From contig SFCB01000291.1 in NCBI GenBank assembly GCA_004367505.1, forward strand, positions 46,680 through 110,679: a stretch of 64,000 bases of DNA, read 5' to 3'. The position numbers and the translations under genes are program-made. The notes under the pieces were generated by a model. That model searched no databases, was not told where the DNA came from, and was given only the letters and a program-made list of their open reading frames with translations. This document shows, piece after piece, positions 43,390 to 53,130 of the stretch; the stretch's first letter is position 1, and each line of letters begins with the position of its first letter. This stretch comes from Chloroflexi bacterium OHK40 (GTDB taxonomy: Bacteria > Chloroflexota > Chloroflexia > Chloroflexales > Chloroflexaceae).

Positions 43390-44316
43390 TCATTCAAGCT
43401 TCGTGGTGCGTTTCGCCGTCTGTTCGCTGTAGGTGCTCTCGAAGATCTTGTCGGCATTGCCGGCCTCGAAGCCCTCGCGGCGATGCTCGCGGCGCAGCGC
43501 GCGGGCCGGCAGGTGGGCGAACTCGTCCAGGGGGCGCCGCTCGGCGAACTCCACATACGAGCCGGCGATCTGGTGGCGCTCGCCGCCGGCAAACTCGGCC
43601 TCGATCAACTCGGCCACCGTGCTGCTCTGTAGCAGCTTCCCATCGGGGCTTACCTTGATCGCCCCGCCCGCGTCGTTGAGCTTGAAGCCGTTGCGCTCGA
43701 GAAAGGCATTGAACGCGGCGATGGTGTTGAAGCCCTCCGGCAGGTTGTGGATCGTCACGGTAAAGTGGTTGAGGTAGTAACGGTTGTAGATCACCCAGGC
43801 CGCGTACTCGCTCTCCTCAGCCAGGCGGCTGTAGTCGGCCCAGGTGGGCAGGCGCCAGAGCGCCCGGTGCAGAAACGCATCCACCTGCGCCGCGTCGTCG
43901 AGGTCGAGCTCATCGACCGGGTCACGCTGCACCTCGCTGGTGTAGCTACCAATGATCGCCTGGGCCTCGGGCGAAAGCTCAGCGACGCGCAGCTCGGAGA
44001 TGAAGATGCGCGGCAGATCGGGGCGGGGCGGGGCGTACCAGAAAGCGTCCAGTTTCTTGGCGGGGAAGCGGTAGGCGTCACGGCGGGTGTAGCCGTAATG
44101 CAGGAAGATCCGCTCCAGGGAGCGGATGCCGAGCAGCGGCACACCCATGGTGCGGAAAGCGATGTGGTCGTTCTCGATCTCCTCGGGGCGGCGGATCAGG
44201 CCTGCGGCGACCATCGCCGCGATAATCTTGCTCACGTCGGGGACGCGCTGCTGATAGCGGCGCATGAGCCCGGCGAGAACCTCTTCGAGGGTAGTGAGCC
44301 TGGTGGCGGTGACCAT
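43390..44316 (-). CDS. DUF1338 / 2-oxoadipate dioxygenase-decarboxylase family protein
   Basis: A 308-residue protein of the HglS/YdcJ family. Metal-binding positions are suggested by NDHIAFRTM (His, about residue 50), YYLNHFTVTIHNLP (His, near 183) and AGSYVEFAERRP (Glu, near 258). In the characterised members, an Fe(II) centre converts 2-oxoadipate to 2-hydroxyglutarate in lysine breakdown. No other lysine-catabolic gene is close, so substrate assignment rests on family alone. A TTCGAGS-type pathway context is absent. Confidence 0.8.
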   Translation of the reverse strand: MVTATRLTTLEEVLAGLMRRYQQRVPDVSKIIAAMVAAGLIRRPEEIENDHIAFRTMGVPLLGIRSLERIFLHYGYTRRDAYRFPAKKLDAFWYAPPRPDLPRIFISELRVAELSPEAQAIIGSYTSEVQRDPVDELDLDDAAQVDAFLHRALWRLPTWADYSRLAEESEYAAWVIYNRYYLNHFTVTIHNLPEGFNTIAAFNAFLERNGFKLNDAGGAIKVSPDGKLLQSSTVAELIEAEFAGGERHQIAGSYVEFAERRPLDEFAHLPARALRREHRREGFEAGNADKIFESTYSEQTAKRTTKLE

Positions 44317-44461
44317 ACGGGTACGACTCCTGCAGTAGAGAGAGGTTGTATAAGCGGCCGCCCGGAGATGCTGGCGTGGCGGCCTGGCGCTAGCCGCGCG
44401 GCTTCCGAATCTACCACAGGCGCTTCGGCGTTACAAGCGCCCTGTCCATCCGCTTCCTGCG

Positions 44462-44490
44462 GTGACAAGCGTAGCAAGGTATGGTAAAAT
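44462..44490 (+). promoter_or_regulatory. promoter of the heat-shock operon
   Basis: GTGACA (44462-44467), N17, TAAAAT (44485-44490), with a predicted start near 44497. CIRCE lies about 40 bases downstream in the leader. Confidence 0.75.
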
Positions 44491-44537
44491 GGCTATCGGC
44501 GTGCACAGGGTGCACGCCAATCCTTTAGCTCAGGCCG

Positions 44538-44564
44538 TTAGCACTCACACGCGGAGAGTGCTAA
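44538..44564 (+). promoter_or_regulatory. CIRCE operator (HrcA-binding site)
   Basis: TTAGCACTC, nine bases, GAGTGCTAA: a perfect match to the CIRCE inverted repeat. It lies in the leader of hrcA, 63 bp before the ATG. HrcA binding here represses the operon, and heat or misfolded protein relieves it through GroE in the known systems. Confidence 0.97.
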
Positions 44565-44626
44565 ACACAACGCCAGGGGCGACGGGTGGCCAGTGGCCCG
44601 GGGCGTCTCTGGCAGGGTATAGGACC

Positions 44627-45742
44627 ATGTCGGCGGGGCTCACGGAGCGGCGGCAGACGATTCTGAAGCTTGTGATCCAGGAGTTCGTCGAGACGGCCAC
44701 ACCGGTCGCCTCGGAGACGCTTGTGCGCAAATTTGGCCTGGGGATCTCCTCGGCCACGGTGCGCAACGAGCTGGCGGCCCTGGAGGAGCTCGGCTACCTT
44801 ACCCATCTGCACACCTCGGCGGGGCGCGTGCCCACCGATGCGGGCTACCGCTTCTTTGTCGAGAATCTGATGGAGCGAACCACGCTCTCGCTGGCCGAGC
44901 AGCGCACGATCCAGCACCAGTTCTACCAGGTGCGGGGTGAGCTCGACCAGTGGATCCAGCTCGCGGGAGCGGTACTGGCCCGCACGGCCCAGAATGCCTC
45001 GCTCGTAACGCCGCCCCGGGCCGCCGAGCGGCTGCGTTTCCGGAGCCTGGAGCTGATCGCTATCCACGAGAGCATGGCGCTCGCCGTGTTCGTCTTCCAC
45101 GGCGGCATCGTCAAGCAGCAGACCTTCACGCTCGATACCGCCCGAGCCGCCGAGGAACTGCGCCGCAGCGCTGCCCGCCTGAGCGATGCCCTGTCCGATC
45201 TGACAGTCAGCGGGATCGAGGAACTGGCCACCCGAGACGCAGGTCTGCCCAGGCCCACCTTCAGCGAGTTTGAACACGGGGTGATCGATAGCCTGGTGCG
45301 GGCGATGCAGGCCTTCGAGGAGCAGGCTCAAGAGCAGATCCACTCCGATGGGCTGCTGGAGATGCTCAGCCAGCCCGAATTTATCCCGGCCCTCGCCCGC
45401 GACGATGCCGAGCGGGCCGTGGCGCGGATGCGCCGGGCGCTGGAAATCCTCAAGAGCGGTCGTGGCCTGGGTACGCTCATCCCCCAGGCCCTCGCCTCCG
45501 ATGGCGTCCAGGTGATTATCGGTGGCGAGAATAGTGCCGACGAGATGCGCGAGTACAGCGTTGTGCTGGCGCGCTATGGCGTTGACCGGGCGATCGCCGG
45601 GGTGCTCGGTATCATCGGGCCTACGCGCATGGCCTACCCACGTTCGATCTCTACCGTGCGCTATATCTCGTCGCTGATGAGCAATCTGCTAGCCGAACTG
45701 TACAACGCCGAGGGTCGCGCCCCGGAGAGCGGGGCCCCGTAG
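44627..45742 (+). CDS. hrcA: heat-inducible transcription repressor HrcA
   Basis: A 371-residue repressor. An N-terminal winged helix ([16 protein letters not shown] to [15 protein letters not shown], about 4-60) is followed by the [16 protein letters not shown] signature. The central GAF-like and C-terminal regions include GILGIIGP-like [16 protein letters not shown]. It binds the CIRCE element in its own leader. The ATG at 44627 matches the family start. It is the first gene of hrcA-grpE-dnaK-dnaJ-methyltransferase. Confidence 0.97.
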   Translation: MSAGLTERRQTILKLVIQEFVETATPVASETLVRKFGLGISSATVRNELAALEELGYLTHLHTSAGRVPTDAGYRFFVENLMERTTLSLAEQRTIQHQFYQVRGELDQWIQLAGAVLARTAQNASLVTPPRAAERLRFRSLELIAIHESMALAVFVFHGGIVKQQTFTLDTARAAEELRRSAARLSDALSDLTVSGIEELATRDAGLPRPTFSEFEHGVIDSLVRAMQAFEEQAQEQIHSDGLLEMLSQPEFIPALARDDAERAVARMRRALEILKSGRGLGTLIPQALASDGVQVIIGGENSADEMREYSVVLARYGVDRAIAGVLGIIGPTRMAYPRSISTVRYISSLMSNLLAELYNAEGRAPESGAP

Positions 45743-45783
45743 CGTGGAACCGGGCGCGACCTGCCCGGAAGAACGAGGAGCCT

Positions 45784-46305
45784 ATGAGCGAAGAGCAGCA
45801 TATCGTCGATACCGACGCCGAACCCCAGGCCGCCCCCCAGACGGCGGAGGATCTGCAGGCCCGTCTGGCGCAGGCCGAGGCCCAGGCCGCTGAGTACAAG
45901 GACCAGTGGCTACGCGCGGCGGCCGATTACAAGAACTACAAGCGACGCGCTGAGATCGAACGCGCTGAGCTGATCCGCAGCGCGAGCTCGGCCCTCCTGC
46001 TGAAGCTGCTGCCTGTGATGGACGACTTTGAGCGCGCGATCGCCAATATTCCCGCCGAGGTGGCCGATACCGCCTGGTGGGGCGGCACCCAGCTGATCGC
46101 CCAGAAGCTGCGGACCATCCTTGAGAGTGAAGGTGTCAAGCCGATTGAGGCTCTCGGCGCCGATTTTGACCCTACCCAGCACGAGGCGGTTCTCTATGAG
46201 GAGGCTGAGGGCCAGGACGGAAAGGTGATCGAGGAGCTTCAGAAGGGCTATCGCCTCGGCGAGCGCGTGCTCCGTCCGAGTATGGTGAAGGTCGGACGCG
46301 GGTAG
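45784..46305 (+). CDS. grpE: nucleotide exchange factor GrpE
   Basis: A 173-residue GrpE. An acidic N-terminus leads to a long coiled coil with QWLRAAADYKNYKRRAEIER (about 40-60), then the beta domain with DFDPTQHEAVLYEE and the C-terminal EELQKGYRLGERVLRPSMVKVG. It releases ADP from DnaK. GAGGAG is six bases before the ATG. The gene starts 41 bp after hrcA. Confidence 0.96.
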   Translation: MSEEQHIVDTDAEPQAAPQTAEDLQARLAQAEAQAAEYKDQWLRAAADYKNYKRRAEIERAELIRSASSALLLKLLPVMDDFERAIANIPAEVADTAWWGGTQLIAQKLRTILESEGVKPIEALGADFDPTQHEAVLYEEAEGQDGKVIEELQKGYRLGERVLRPSMVKVGRG

Positions 46306-46308
46306 AAG

Positions 46309-46486
46309 AGAGGGGACTGGAGACTGAGGACTGGATACAGGCAGAGGGCACAGGCAACGTATGAGACAGGTTATGGGGTGGAAGCAGCGTTGTTCGCCCA
46401 ACTCAGCGAGGCTCCACTACCCCGCTCGCTGTCCCTTGCTTCTACCCCCTGCACCTACGCCCTACCCCCTGTCTCCTGTCCCCTCT
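46309..46486. repeat. spacer element with 16-bp inverted repeats between grpE and dnaK
   Basis: AGAGGGGACTGGAGAC (46309-46324) and GTCTCCTGTCCCCTCT (46471-46486) are inverted repeats with one mismatch, 146 bp apart. They fill the grpE-dnaK gap with low-complexity words (GGACTGG, CCCCTGT). No gene is seen inside. Confidence 0.7.
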
Positions 46487-46532
46487 GCGCACCCCCGTCC
46501 CCTGTCCCCTGATTCAGGAGCACAAGCGATAT

Positions 46533-48407
46533 ATGCCGAAGGTTATTGGCATTGATCTGGGCACCACAAACTCGGTCGTCGCCGTGGTTGAAGGCGGCGA
46601 GCCAGTGGTGATCCCCAACGCGGAGGGCTCACGCCTCACCCCCTCGGTGGTGGCGATCAATAAGAGCGGCGAGCGCATGGTCGGCCAGGTGGCCCGCCGC
46701 CAGGCCGTGACGAACCCTGAGAATACGATCTTCTCGGTCAAGCGCTTTATCGGCCGCAAACTGAACGAACCGGTCGTGCAGAAGGACCTGGGCCTGGTGC
46801 CGTACCGGCTCAGCGGTGCCCCCAACGGCGATGTGCGTGTCTCGATGGGCGGCAAGGAGTATGCGCCACCCGAAATCTCGGCCATGGTGCTGCAGAAGCT
46901 CAAGGCCGATGCCGAGGCCTACCTGGGTGAGCCCGTCACCCAGGCGGTGATCACGGTGCCGGCCTACTTCAACGATAGCCAGCGCCAGGCCACCAAGGAC
47001 GCCGGGAAGATCGCCGGCCTCGAGGTGCTGCGGATCGTCAATGAGCCCACCGCCTCGGCCCTCGCCTATGGCCTCGACAAGAAAGGCCAGGACGAACTGG
47101 TTGTCGTCTATGATATGGGCGGCGGCACCTTCGATGTCTCGGTCCTCGAACTGAGCGATGGCGTGGTGGAAGTCAAAGCCACCAGCGGCGACACCCACCT
47201 CGGCGGCGACGACTTCGACCAGCGGGTGATCGATTGGCTGGCCACCGAGTTCCAGCGCGAGCACGGGGTGGACCTGCGGAACGACCGGATGGCGCTCCAG
47301 CGGCTCAAGGAGGCCGCCGAGAAGGCCAAGATGGAGCTCTCCAGCGTCAGCCAGACGGAGATCAACCTGCCCTTTATCACCGCTGATGCCTCGGGGCCGC
47401 GCCACCTGAGTATGACCCTCACCCGCGCGAAGCTTGAGCAGCTCACCGCCGACCTGATCGAGCGCAGTATGGGCCCGGTGCGCCAGGCCCTCAGCGACGC
47501 CGGGCTCAAGCCCGCCCAGGTGGACGAGGTGATCCTCGTTGGCGGCCAGACACGCATGCCCGCCATTCAGGAGGCCGTGCGCCGCTTCTTCGGCAAGGAG
47601 CCCAACAAGTCGGTTAATCCCGATGAGGTGGTGGCGATCGGCGCGGCCGTGCAGGCCGGCGTGCTCGGTGGCGAGGTGAAGGACGTGCTGCTGCTCGATG
47701 TCACCCCGCTCACCCTGGGCATCGAGACCCTGGGTGGGGTGATGACGCCGCTGATCGAGCGCAATACGACCATCCCCACCCGCAAGAGCCAGATCTTCTC
47801 CACCGCCAGCGATAACCAGAGCAGCGTCGAGATCCACGTGCTGCAGGGCGAGCGGGCTGAGGCGCGCTATAACAAGACCCTCAGCCGCTTTGAACTGGCC
47901 GGCATCCCCCCGGCGCCTCGTGGCGTGCCGCAGATCGAGGTCACCTTCGATATCGATGCCAACGGCATCGTGAACGTGACAGCCAGGGACAAGGCCACCG
48001 GCAAGGAACAGCGCATCACCATCACCGCCTCCTCGGGCCTGAGCGAAGCCGAGATTGAGCAGATGGTGCGCGACGCCGAAGCCCACGCCGAGGAGGACCG
48101 CAAACGCCGCGAGCTGATCGAGGCCCGCAACGCCGCCGACAGCATGATCTATGGCGCCGAACGCGCCCTGCGCGAGGCCGGCGATAGCGTCGATGGGGCC
48201 GTGCGCACCTCGGTGCAGGACAAGATCAGCGCCCTGCGCGGCGTGCTCGATGGCGAGGACGAACAGGAGATCCGCAACAAGACGGCCGAGCTCGGCGTCG
48301 CACTTCAGCAGGTGAGCCAGGCGCGCGATGCGGCGCCCGACGATGCCGGCACCGGCGCGGCTAAGCCCGATGACGACGTGGTCGAGGGCGAGTATAAGGT
48401 AGACTGA
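46533..48407 (+). CDS. dnaK: molecular chaperone DnaK (Hsp70)
   Basis: A 624-residue Hsp70. The ATPase domain opens [18 protein letters not shown] and contains [19 protein letters not shown] and [17 protein letters not shown]. The substrate domain starts near [17 protein letters not shown]. The C-terminus ends [12 protein letters not shown]. Its position after grpE and before dnaJ is classical. GGAGC lies upstream of the ATG. The start is fixed by the universal N-terminus. Confidence 0.98.
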   Translation: MPKVIGIDLGTTNSVVAVVEGGEPVVIPNAEGSRLTPSVVAINKSGERMVGQVARRQAVTNPENTIFSVKRFIGRKLNEPVVQKDLGLVPYRLSGAPNGDVRVSMGGKEYAPPEISAMVLQKLKADAEAYLGEPVTQAVITVPAYFNDSQRQATKDAGKIAGLEVLRIVNEPTASALAYGLDKKGQDELVVVYDMGGGTFDVSVLELSDGVVEVKATSGDTHLGGDDFDQRVIDWLATEFQREHGVDLRNDRMALQRLKEAAEKAKMELSSVSQTEINLPFITADASGPRHLSMTLTRAKLEQLTADLIERSMGPVRQALSDAGLKPAQVDEVILVGGQTRMPAIQEAVRRFFGKEPNKSVNPDEVVAIGAAVQAGVLGGEVKDVLLLDVTPLTLGIETLGGVMTPLIERNTTIPTRKSQIFSTASDNQSSVEIHVLQGERAEARYNKTLSRFELAGIPPAPRGVPQIEVTFDIDANGIVNVTARDKATGKEQRITITASSGLSEAEIEQMVRDAEAHAEEDRKRRELIEARNAADSMIYGAERALREAGDSVDGAVRTSVQDKISALRGVLDGEDEQEIRNKTAELGVALQQVSQARDAAPDDAGTGAAKPDDDVVEGEYKVD

Positions 48408-48415
48408 GCGAACCG

Positions 48416-48537
48416 AGAACCAGGAGCCGGGAACAGAGAACTGAAGAGTGGCTGTCAGGAGCAGGGGCCTGGGCGCACGCAAACGATCCGCAGGCGCGGG
48501 TCGTACCCCCGATTTCAGGCCTTCGGCTCCTGGTTCT
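48416..48537. repeat. spacer element with 13-bp inverted repeats between dnaK and dnaJ
   Basis: AGAACCAGGAGCC (48416-48428) and GGCTCCTGGTTCT (48525-48537) are perfect inverted repeats, 96 bp apart. The left end continues with words like GGGAACAGAGAAC. It has the same design as the spacers at 46309 and 49691. Confidence 0.75.
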
Positions 48538-48560
48538 AACCTCCCCGAAGGGACGAGCCT

Positions 48561-49688
48561 ATGACCACGGGCGCGAAGCGTGACTACTATGAGGTGCTCG
48601 GTGTGAGCCGCGGCGCCAGCCAGGACGAGATCAAGAAGGCCTTTCGCCGGCTGGCGCGCCAGTACCACCCCGACGTCAACAAGGAGCCCGACGCCGAGGC
48701 CAGGTTCAAGGAGATCAATGAGGCCTACGAGGTGCTCTCCGACGACCAGAAGCGGGCCGTCTACGACCGCTTCGGCCACAATGCGCCCGGCATGGGCGGG
48801 GGTGCCTACGACCCGTTTGATGGCAGCGACCCCTTCGCGACGATCTTCGATGCCTTCTTCGGTGGCCAGGCCGGCGGCGGGCGGGCACAGCGGGGGCCTC
48901 AACGGGGCGCCGACCTGCGCTACACCCTGCGCCTGAGTTTTGAAGAGGCCGTCTTCGGCGTCGAGAAGGAGATCGAGTACCGGCGCCTGGAGACATGCCC
49001 GAGCTGCCGGGGGAGTGGCGCTGAGCCCGGCACCGACCCGATGCGCTGCCCTAAGTGTCAGGGCAGTGGCGAGGTGCGCCAGCGTGCCCCGCTCTTCAAT
49101 ATGGTTACCGTGACCACCTGCGACACCTGCGGCGGCACCGGCTACGTGATCCCCATCCCCTGCCGCGAGTGCCGTGGCGACGGCCGGCTGCGCCAGACCC
49201 GCCGGCTTACCGTGAAGGTGCCCGCCGGGGTAGACGGCAGCCAGCAGATCCGCATCAGCGGCGAGGGCGAGGCCGGCCCTCGCGGTGGCCCCTTCGGCAA
49301 CCTCTATGTGGCCCTCGATGTGCAACCCCATCCGCTCTTTATGCGCGAGGGCAACGATGTGATCCTGGAGTTGCGCCTGAACGTGGCCCAGGCAGCCCTC
49401 GGTGAGGAGCTTGAGGTGCCCACCCTGGACGGCTACGAGCGGCTGCGCATCCCCCCCGGCACCCAGACCGGTCAGACCTTCCGGCTGCGTGGCAAGGGGG
49501 TGCCCTTCCTCCGCCAGCAGGGTCGCGGCGACCAGATCATCGTCACGCGGGTGGTGGTGCCCGAGCGGCTCACCGAGCAGCAGCGGCGCCTCTTCCAGGA
49601 GCTTGCCCAGAGCTTCGCCCCCGAGAGCCAGCAGGGCGATCGCGACGAGGGGCTGTTCGGTAAGATCAAAGATGCGCTTGGTCTATGA
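48561..49688 (+). CDS. dnaJ: co-chaperone DnaJ
   Basis: A 375-residue type I DnaJ. J domain (1-70) with HPD (YHPDVNKEP), a Gly/Phe linker, then four CXXCXGXG zinc motifs ([32 protein letters not shown], about 140-215), and C-terminal substrate domains with [19 protein letters not shown]. It delivers clients to DnaK and stimulates ATP hydrolysis. AAGGGACGAG lies upstream of the ATG. Confidence 0.97.
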   Translation: MTTGAKRDYYEVLGVSRGASQDEIKKAFRRLARQYHPDVNKEPDAEARFKEINEAYEVLSDDQKRAVYDRFGHNAPGMGGGAYDPFDGSDPFATIFDAFFGGQAGGGRAQRGPQRGADLRYTLRLSFEEAVFGVEKEIEYRRLETCPSCRGSGAEPGTDPMRCPKCQGSGEVRQRAPLFNMVTVTTCDTCGGTGYVIPIPCRECRGDGRLRQTRRLTVKVPAGVDGSQQIRISGEGEAGPRGGPFGNLYVALDVQPHPLFMREGNDVILELRLNVAQAALGEELEVPTLDGYERLRIPPGTQTGQTFRLRGKGVPFLRQQGRGDQIIVTRVVVPERLTEQQRRLFQELAQSFAPESQQGDRDEGLFGKIKDALGL

Positions 49689-49690
49689 GG

Positions 49691-49877
49691 AGGGGACAGG
49701 GGACGGGGGAAAGCCGTACCATTCGCCTCCCGTCAAAGACTGTCACCTGCAAATAAGCTAGTGGACAGGACGCGCCACAGGGGTATGTTCGCGTGTGCCG
49801 GCAACCCGATCAGCACCCGGGAACCACCCATCGGGAGTGACACTCTTTGACACCCGCCTCCCTGTTCCCTGTCCCCT
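49691..49877. repeat. spacer element with 11-bp inverted repeats between dnaJ and the methyltransferase gene
   Basis: AGGGGACAGGG (49691-49701) and CCCTGTCCCCT (49867-49877), perfect arms 165 bp apart. The right end runs on as tandem CCCTGTT-like heptamers up to the next start codon. No gene is seen inside. Confidence 0.7.
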
Positions 49878-49905
49878 GTTCCCTGTTCCCTATCCTCTAA
49901 TCCCT

Positions 49906-50667
49906 ATGAGTGAGATTCTCTACGGCCGCAACGCCGTACGCGAAACGCTACGGGCACGACGGCGACACCTCCAGCGACTGACGGTCTCGAGCGGCGTACA
50001 GGAGACCGGAATCATCGCCGAGATCATCCGCCTGGCCGAGCAGGCCGGGGTGCCGGTGCAACGAGTGGAGCGACAGGTGCTTGACCGTCAGCTACGCGAC
50101 GCCAACCATCAGGGCGTGATGCTGGAGGCCGGGCCCTATCCCTACGTTGAACTGGAGGCGTGCCTGGAGCTGGCCGCCGAGCGCCAGCAGGCGCCGCTCT
50201 TCCTCCTGCTCGACCACCTGCAGGACCCGCAGAATATCGGCACGCTACTGCGCACCGCCGAGGTGGTGGGTGTGCACGGCGTGGCCATCCCCGGCCGCCG
50301 GGCCGCCGAGATCACCCCGGCCGTCGTGAACGCCTCCAGCGGCGCCAGCGAGCACCTGCGGGTGGTGCTGGTGGGTAACCTCACCCAGACGATCGCGGAG
50401 CTGCAGCGCCACGGCGTGTGGGTGGTGGGCCTGGAGGACGATGCGGGCGCCCAGGAGTTCGACAAGGCAGACCTGAATATGCCCCTGGCGCTGGTGGTGG
50501 GGGCCGAGGGCCCCGGGCTCGCGCGGCTGGTGCGTGAGCGCTGCGATTTCCTGATCCGTCTTCCCATGGCCGGACAGATCGCCTCGCTTAACGCCGCCGT
50601 GGCCGGGAGCATCGCGCTCTACAATGCCTGGCGCCAGCGTGCGCGGGGTGCGGGATCGGCCGGCTGA
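49906..50667 (+). CDS. rlmB: TrmH/SpoU-family rRNA 2'-O-methyltransferase (RlmB-like)
   Basis: A 253-residue SPOUT methyltransferase. An N-terminal substrate-binding part opens EILYGRNAVRETLRARRR (as RlmB). The knotted SPOUT domain has LLDHLQDPQNIGTLLRTAE, NASSGASEHL, LVVGAEGPGL and a C-terminal motif RLPMAGQIASLNAAVAGSIALYNAW. RlmB methylates G2251 in 23S rRNA, and other TrmH-family targets are possible. The ATG is embedded behind the repeat-rich spacer with no Shine-Dalgarno, so translation may depend on coupling or structure. Confidence 0.9.
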   Translation: MSEILYGRNAVRETLRARRRHLQRLTVSSGVQETGIIAEIIRLAEQAGVPVQRVERQVLDRQLRDANHQGVMLEAGPYPYVELEACLELAAERQQAPLFLLLDHLQDPQNIGTLLRTAEVVGVHGVAIPGRRAAEITPAVVNASSGASEHLRVVLVGNLTQTIAELQRHGVWVVGLEDDAGAQEFDKADLNMPLALVVGAEGPGLARLVRERCDFLIRLPMAGQIASLNAAVAGSIALYNAWRQRARGAGSAG

Positions 50668-50772
50668 GGATGGCCCGCTGGCGATTGGGTGGGCAATCGG
50701 CGCACTTGCCGCCCGCGCCGCCCTGCGCTAGAATGGCACAGGAGCATCCCGGGTGTCGCCGAGGAGACGACG

Positions 50773-50937
50773 ATGAAGCTCAACCTGCTGCTGCTTGCCG
50801 GGCTTCTGGCCGCGGCCGCCTACATTCTGGCGCTGCGACGCCAGCTGCAAGCCGCGTTGCTGCGTGGCGATATGTACCGCGACATCTCGGCCCGCCTTGA
50901 TCGCCGGGTGGCCGAGCTGACGTCCAGCGAGGCATGA
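50773..50937 (+). CDS. small single-span membrane protein
   Basis: A 54-residue protein. An N-terminal hydrophobic helix (LLLLAGLLAAAAYILAL, about 5-21) is followed by a charged helix with Arg and Asp. GAGGAG lies about six bases before the ATG. Its stop overlaps the ATG of the GNAT gene (ATGA), so they are coupled. The function is unknown. Confidence 0.6.
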   Translation: MKLNLLLLAGLLAAAAYILALRRQLQAALLRGDMYRDISARLDRRVAELTSSEA

Positions 50938-51614
50938 CGGCCAGCTCACAGGCGCTCCCTGGCCCGCTCGGGCAGCCCGCCGCGCGCGCTGCCCGGCCTA
51001 CTATCCCCGTAACGGTCCGCGCCGCCCGCCTCGACGATATTGGCCCCATCCTGGCGCTCCACCGCGAGGCCTTCGCCGACAAGTTCGGCGGCGCTTTCGG
51101 CGCCCAGGGCGCCGAGCGCGGAGCGAGCGCCCTTGCCGCTGCCTGGCGCCGCCAGGGCCCTTCGGCGCTGCGCGGCATGCTCGTGGCCGACTACGAAGGA
51201 CAGGTGGTGGGCACCACCACCGTGCGCACCTGGGAGATGAGCGGCGACGACAGTGGCGCCGCCGAGCTGGCCTTTCACGAGGTGCTCGGCCTCTGGGGCG
51301 CCGCCCGCTCGCTCTTTGCCCTCTCTCTGCTCGACCACCGCATCGAACGCGGCGAGGCCTTCATCACCGATGTGGCCGTGCTCGAGCCCTTCCGCCGTGG
51401 CGGTGTGGCCCGCGCTTTGCTCGATCGCGCCGAGCAGGAGGCTCGCCTGCGCGCCAGGCGCTTCCTCGGCCTCTACGTGAGCGCCCGCAACGACGCCGCT
51501 CGCCGGCTCTACCACGCCGTCGGCTTCCACGACGTGCGCGTGCGCCGCTCCCTGCTCGCCTGGATGATCTTTGGCCAGGGACGCTGGATCTACATGCGCA
51601 AGGACTTGCTGTAG
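50934..51614 (+). CDS. GNAT-family N-acetyltransferase
   Basis: A 226-residue protein. After about 25 disordered residues comes a GNAT domain with VTVRAARLDDIGPILALHREAF, a central strand VGTTTVRTWEM, the acetyl-CoA loop ITDVAVLEPFRRGGVARALLDRAEQEA and LYVSARNDAARRLYHAVGF. The acceptor is unknown. It overlaps the preceding small membrane gene by 4 bp. Confidence 0.88.
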   Translation: MTASSQALPGPLGQPAARAARPTIPVTVRAARLDDIGPILALHREAFADKFGGAFGAQGAERGASALAAAWRRQGPSALRGMLVADYEGQVVGTTTVRTWEMSGDDSGAAELAFHEVLGLWGAARSLFALSLLDHRIERGEAFITDVAVLEPFRRGGVARALLDRAEQEARLRARRFLGLYVSARNDAARRLYHAVGFHDVRVRRSLLAWMIFGQGRWIYMRKDLL

Positions 51615-51750
51615 CCTATGGATTCCGTCGCCACTCCCGGAGCGCCTGGCCCAGTACCGACGCGGCGCGCCGTCGCCCCCGGGCCGCGCCCCCTGATGTG
51701 ATTGGCCGCCAACCCGCAACAGGTACCGTTTTCACCAAGGAAGGACAACG

Positions 51751-53013
51751 ATGTCTGACCAGAGCAACCCGTTCCACATCGCCCAGCAACAGTTCGACAC
51801 GGCCGCCGAGCTCCTCAATCTCTCTGACAATCTGCGCGCCGTGCTGCGGGTGCCCCAGCGCGAGCTGACGGTCAACTTCCCGGTGAAGATGGACGATGGC
51901 CGTACCGAGATGTTCACCGGGTATCGCGTGCAGCATAACCTCGGCCGTGGGCCGGTTAAGGGCGGCATCCGCTATCACCCCGCCGTCGATATCGACGAGG
52001 TGCGCGCCCTGGCCATGTGGATGACCTGGAAGTGCGCGCTGGTCAACATCCCCTACGGCGGCGCCAAGGGTGGCGTCGTGGTGGACCCCAAGCAGCTCTC
52101 GCTCGCCGAGCTCGAGCGCCTCACCCGCCGCTTCGCTACGGAGATCAGCATCCTGCTCGGCCCCGAGAAGGATATCCCAGCCCCCGATGTGAACACCAAT
52201 GCCCAGGTGATGGCCTGGATCATGGACACGATCTCCATGCACCGTGGCTACACGGTGCCCGCCGTGATCACCGGCAAACCCCTCAATGTGGGCGGCTCGC
52301 TTGGTCGCGTGGAAGCAACCGGTCGCGGCGTGAGCCTGATGGTGCGCGAGCTCGCCCGGCGCCTCAGCCGCCCTCTGGAGGGCATGCGCGTGGTTGTGCA
52401 GGGCTTCGGCAACGTGGGCAGCACGGCGGCCATCCTGCTGGAGCGCATGGGCTGCACGGTGATCGGCATCTCCGATGCCACTGGCGGCTACTATCGCGGC
52501 ACCGGGCTCGATATCGCCGGCATGCGCACCTTCACCGACCGGCACTCCTTTCGCCTGCTCGAGGGCTATAGTGCCCCCGGCGTGGAGAAGATCTCCGGCC
52601 AGGAGTTGCTGGAACTTGAGTGCGATGTGCTCATCCCAGCCGCCCTGGAGAACCAGATCACCGAGCGCAATGCCAGCCGCATCCAGGCGGCCTTGATCGT
52701 CGAGGGCGCCAATGGCCCGACCACTCCCGGCGCCGATGCCATCCTCGCCGAGCGCGGCATCACCGTGGTGCCCGATATCCTCGCCAACGCCGGCGGAGTG
52801 ATCGTCAGCTACTTCGAGTGGGTCCAGGGTCTGCAAGAGTTCTTCTGGACCGAAGAGGACGTCAACGAGAAGCTGGAACGAATTATCGTCGGTGCCTTCG
52901 ATCAGGTGTGGGAGATGGCGCAACGCCGCTCGATCACGCTGCGCCTGGCGGCCTACTTGCTCGCCGTGCAGCGTGTGGCCGATGCGAATAATACCAGGGG
53001 GGTGTACCCCTGA
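51751..53013 (+). CDS. gdhA: glutamate dehydrogenase
   Basis: A 420-residue Glu/Leu/Phe/Val dehydrogenase. Catalytic and substrate motifs are GYRVQHNLGRGPVKGGIRYH (catalytic Lys in GPVKGG), MTWKCALVNIPYGGAKGG and DIPAPDVNTN. The NAD(P)-binding GFGNVGS lies near residue 218. It interconverts glutamate with 2-oxoglutarate and ammonia. AAGGAAGG precedes the ATG. The size fits the hexameric class. It would assimilate or release the ammonium also made by NrfA. Confidence 0.94.
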   Translation: MSDQSNPFHIAQQQFDTAAELLNLSDNLRAVLRVPQRELTVNFPVKMDDGRTEMFTGYRVQHNLGRGPVKGGIRYHPAVDIDEVRALAMWMTWKCALVNIPYGGAKGGVVVDPKQLSLAELERLTRRFATEISILLGPEKDIPAPDVNTNAQVMAWIMDTISMHRGYTVPAVITGKPLNVGGSLGRVEATGRGVSLMVRELARRLSRPLEGMRVVVQGFGNVGSTAAILLERMGCTVIGISDATGGYYRGTGLDIAGMRTFTDRHSFRLLEGYSAPGVEKISGQELLELECDVLIPAALENQITERNASRIQAALIVEGANGPTTPGADAILAERGITVVPDILANAGGVIVSYFEWVQGLQEFFWTEEDVNEKLERIIVGAFDQVWEMAQRRSITLRLAAYLLAVQRVADANNTRGVYP

Positions 53014-53130
53014 CAGGCCGGCGGTTGCTGGCCTGGCCCTCCACGTAGATCTGGCAGGCAGGTTCGCTACCACGCACGGATGCAGCGCGCGGCGGCCCTT
53101 CCGCTCCTTCTGAACGATAGGTGTGGTTGT

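Noticed and set aside
46629..49331. A 900-codon open frame antisense to dnaK and dnaJ
   Set aside because: It spans two unmistakable chaperone genes and their spacer on the other strand. It is a by-product of high GC with few stop codons.
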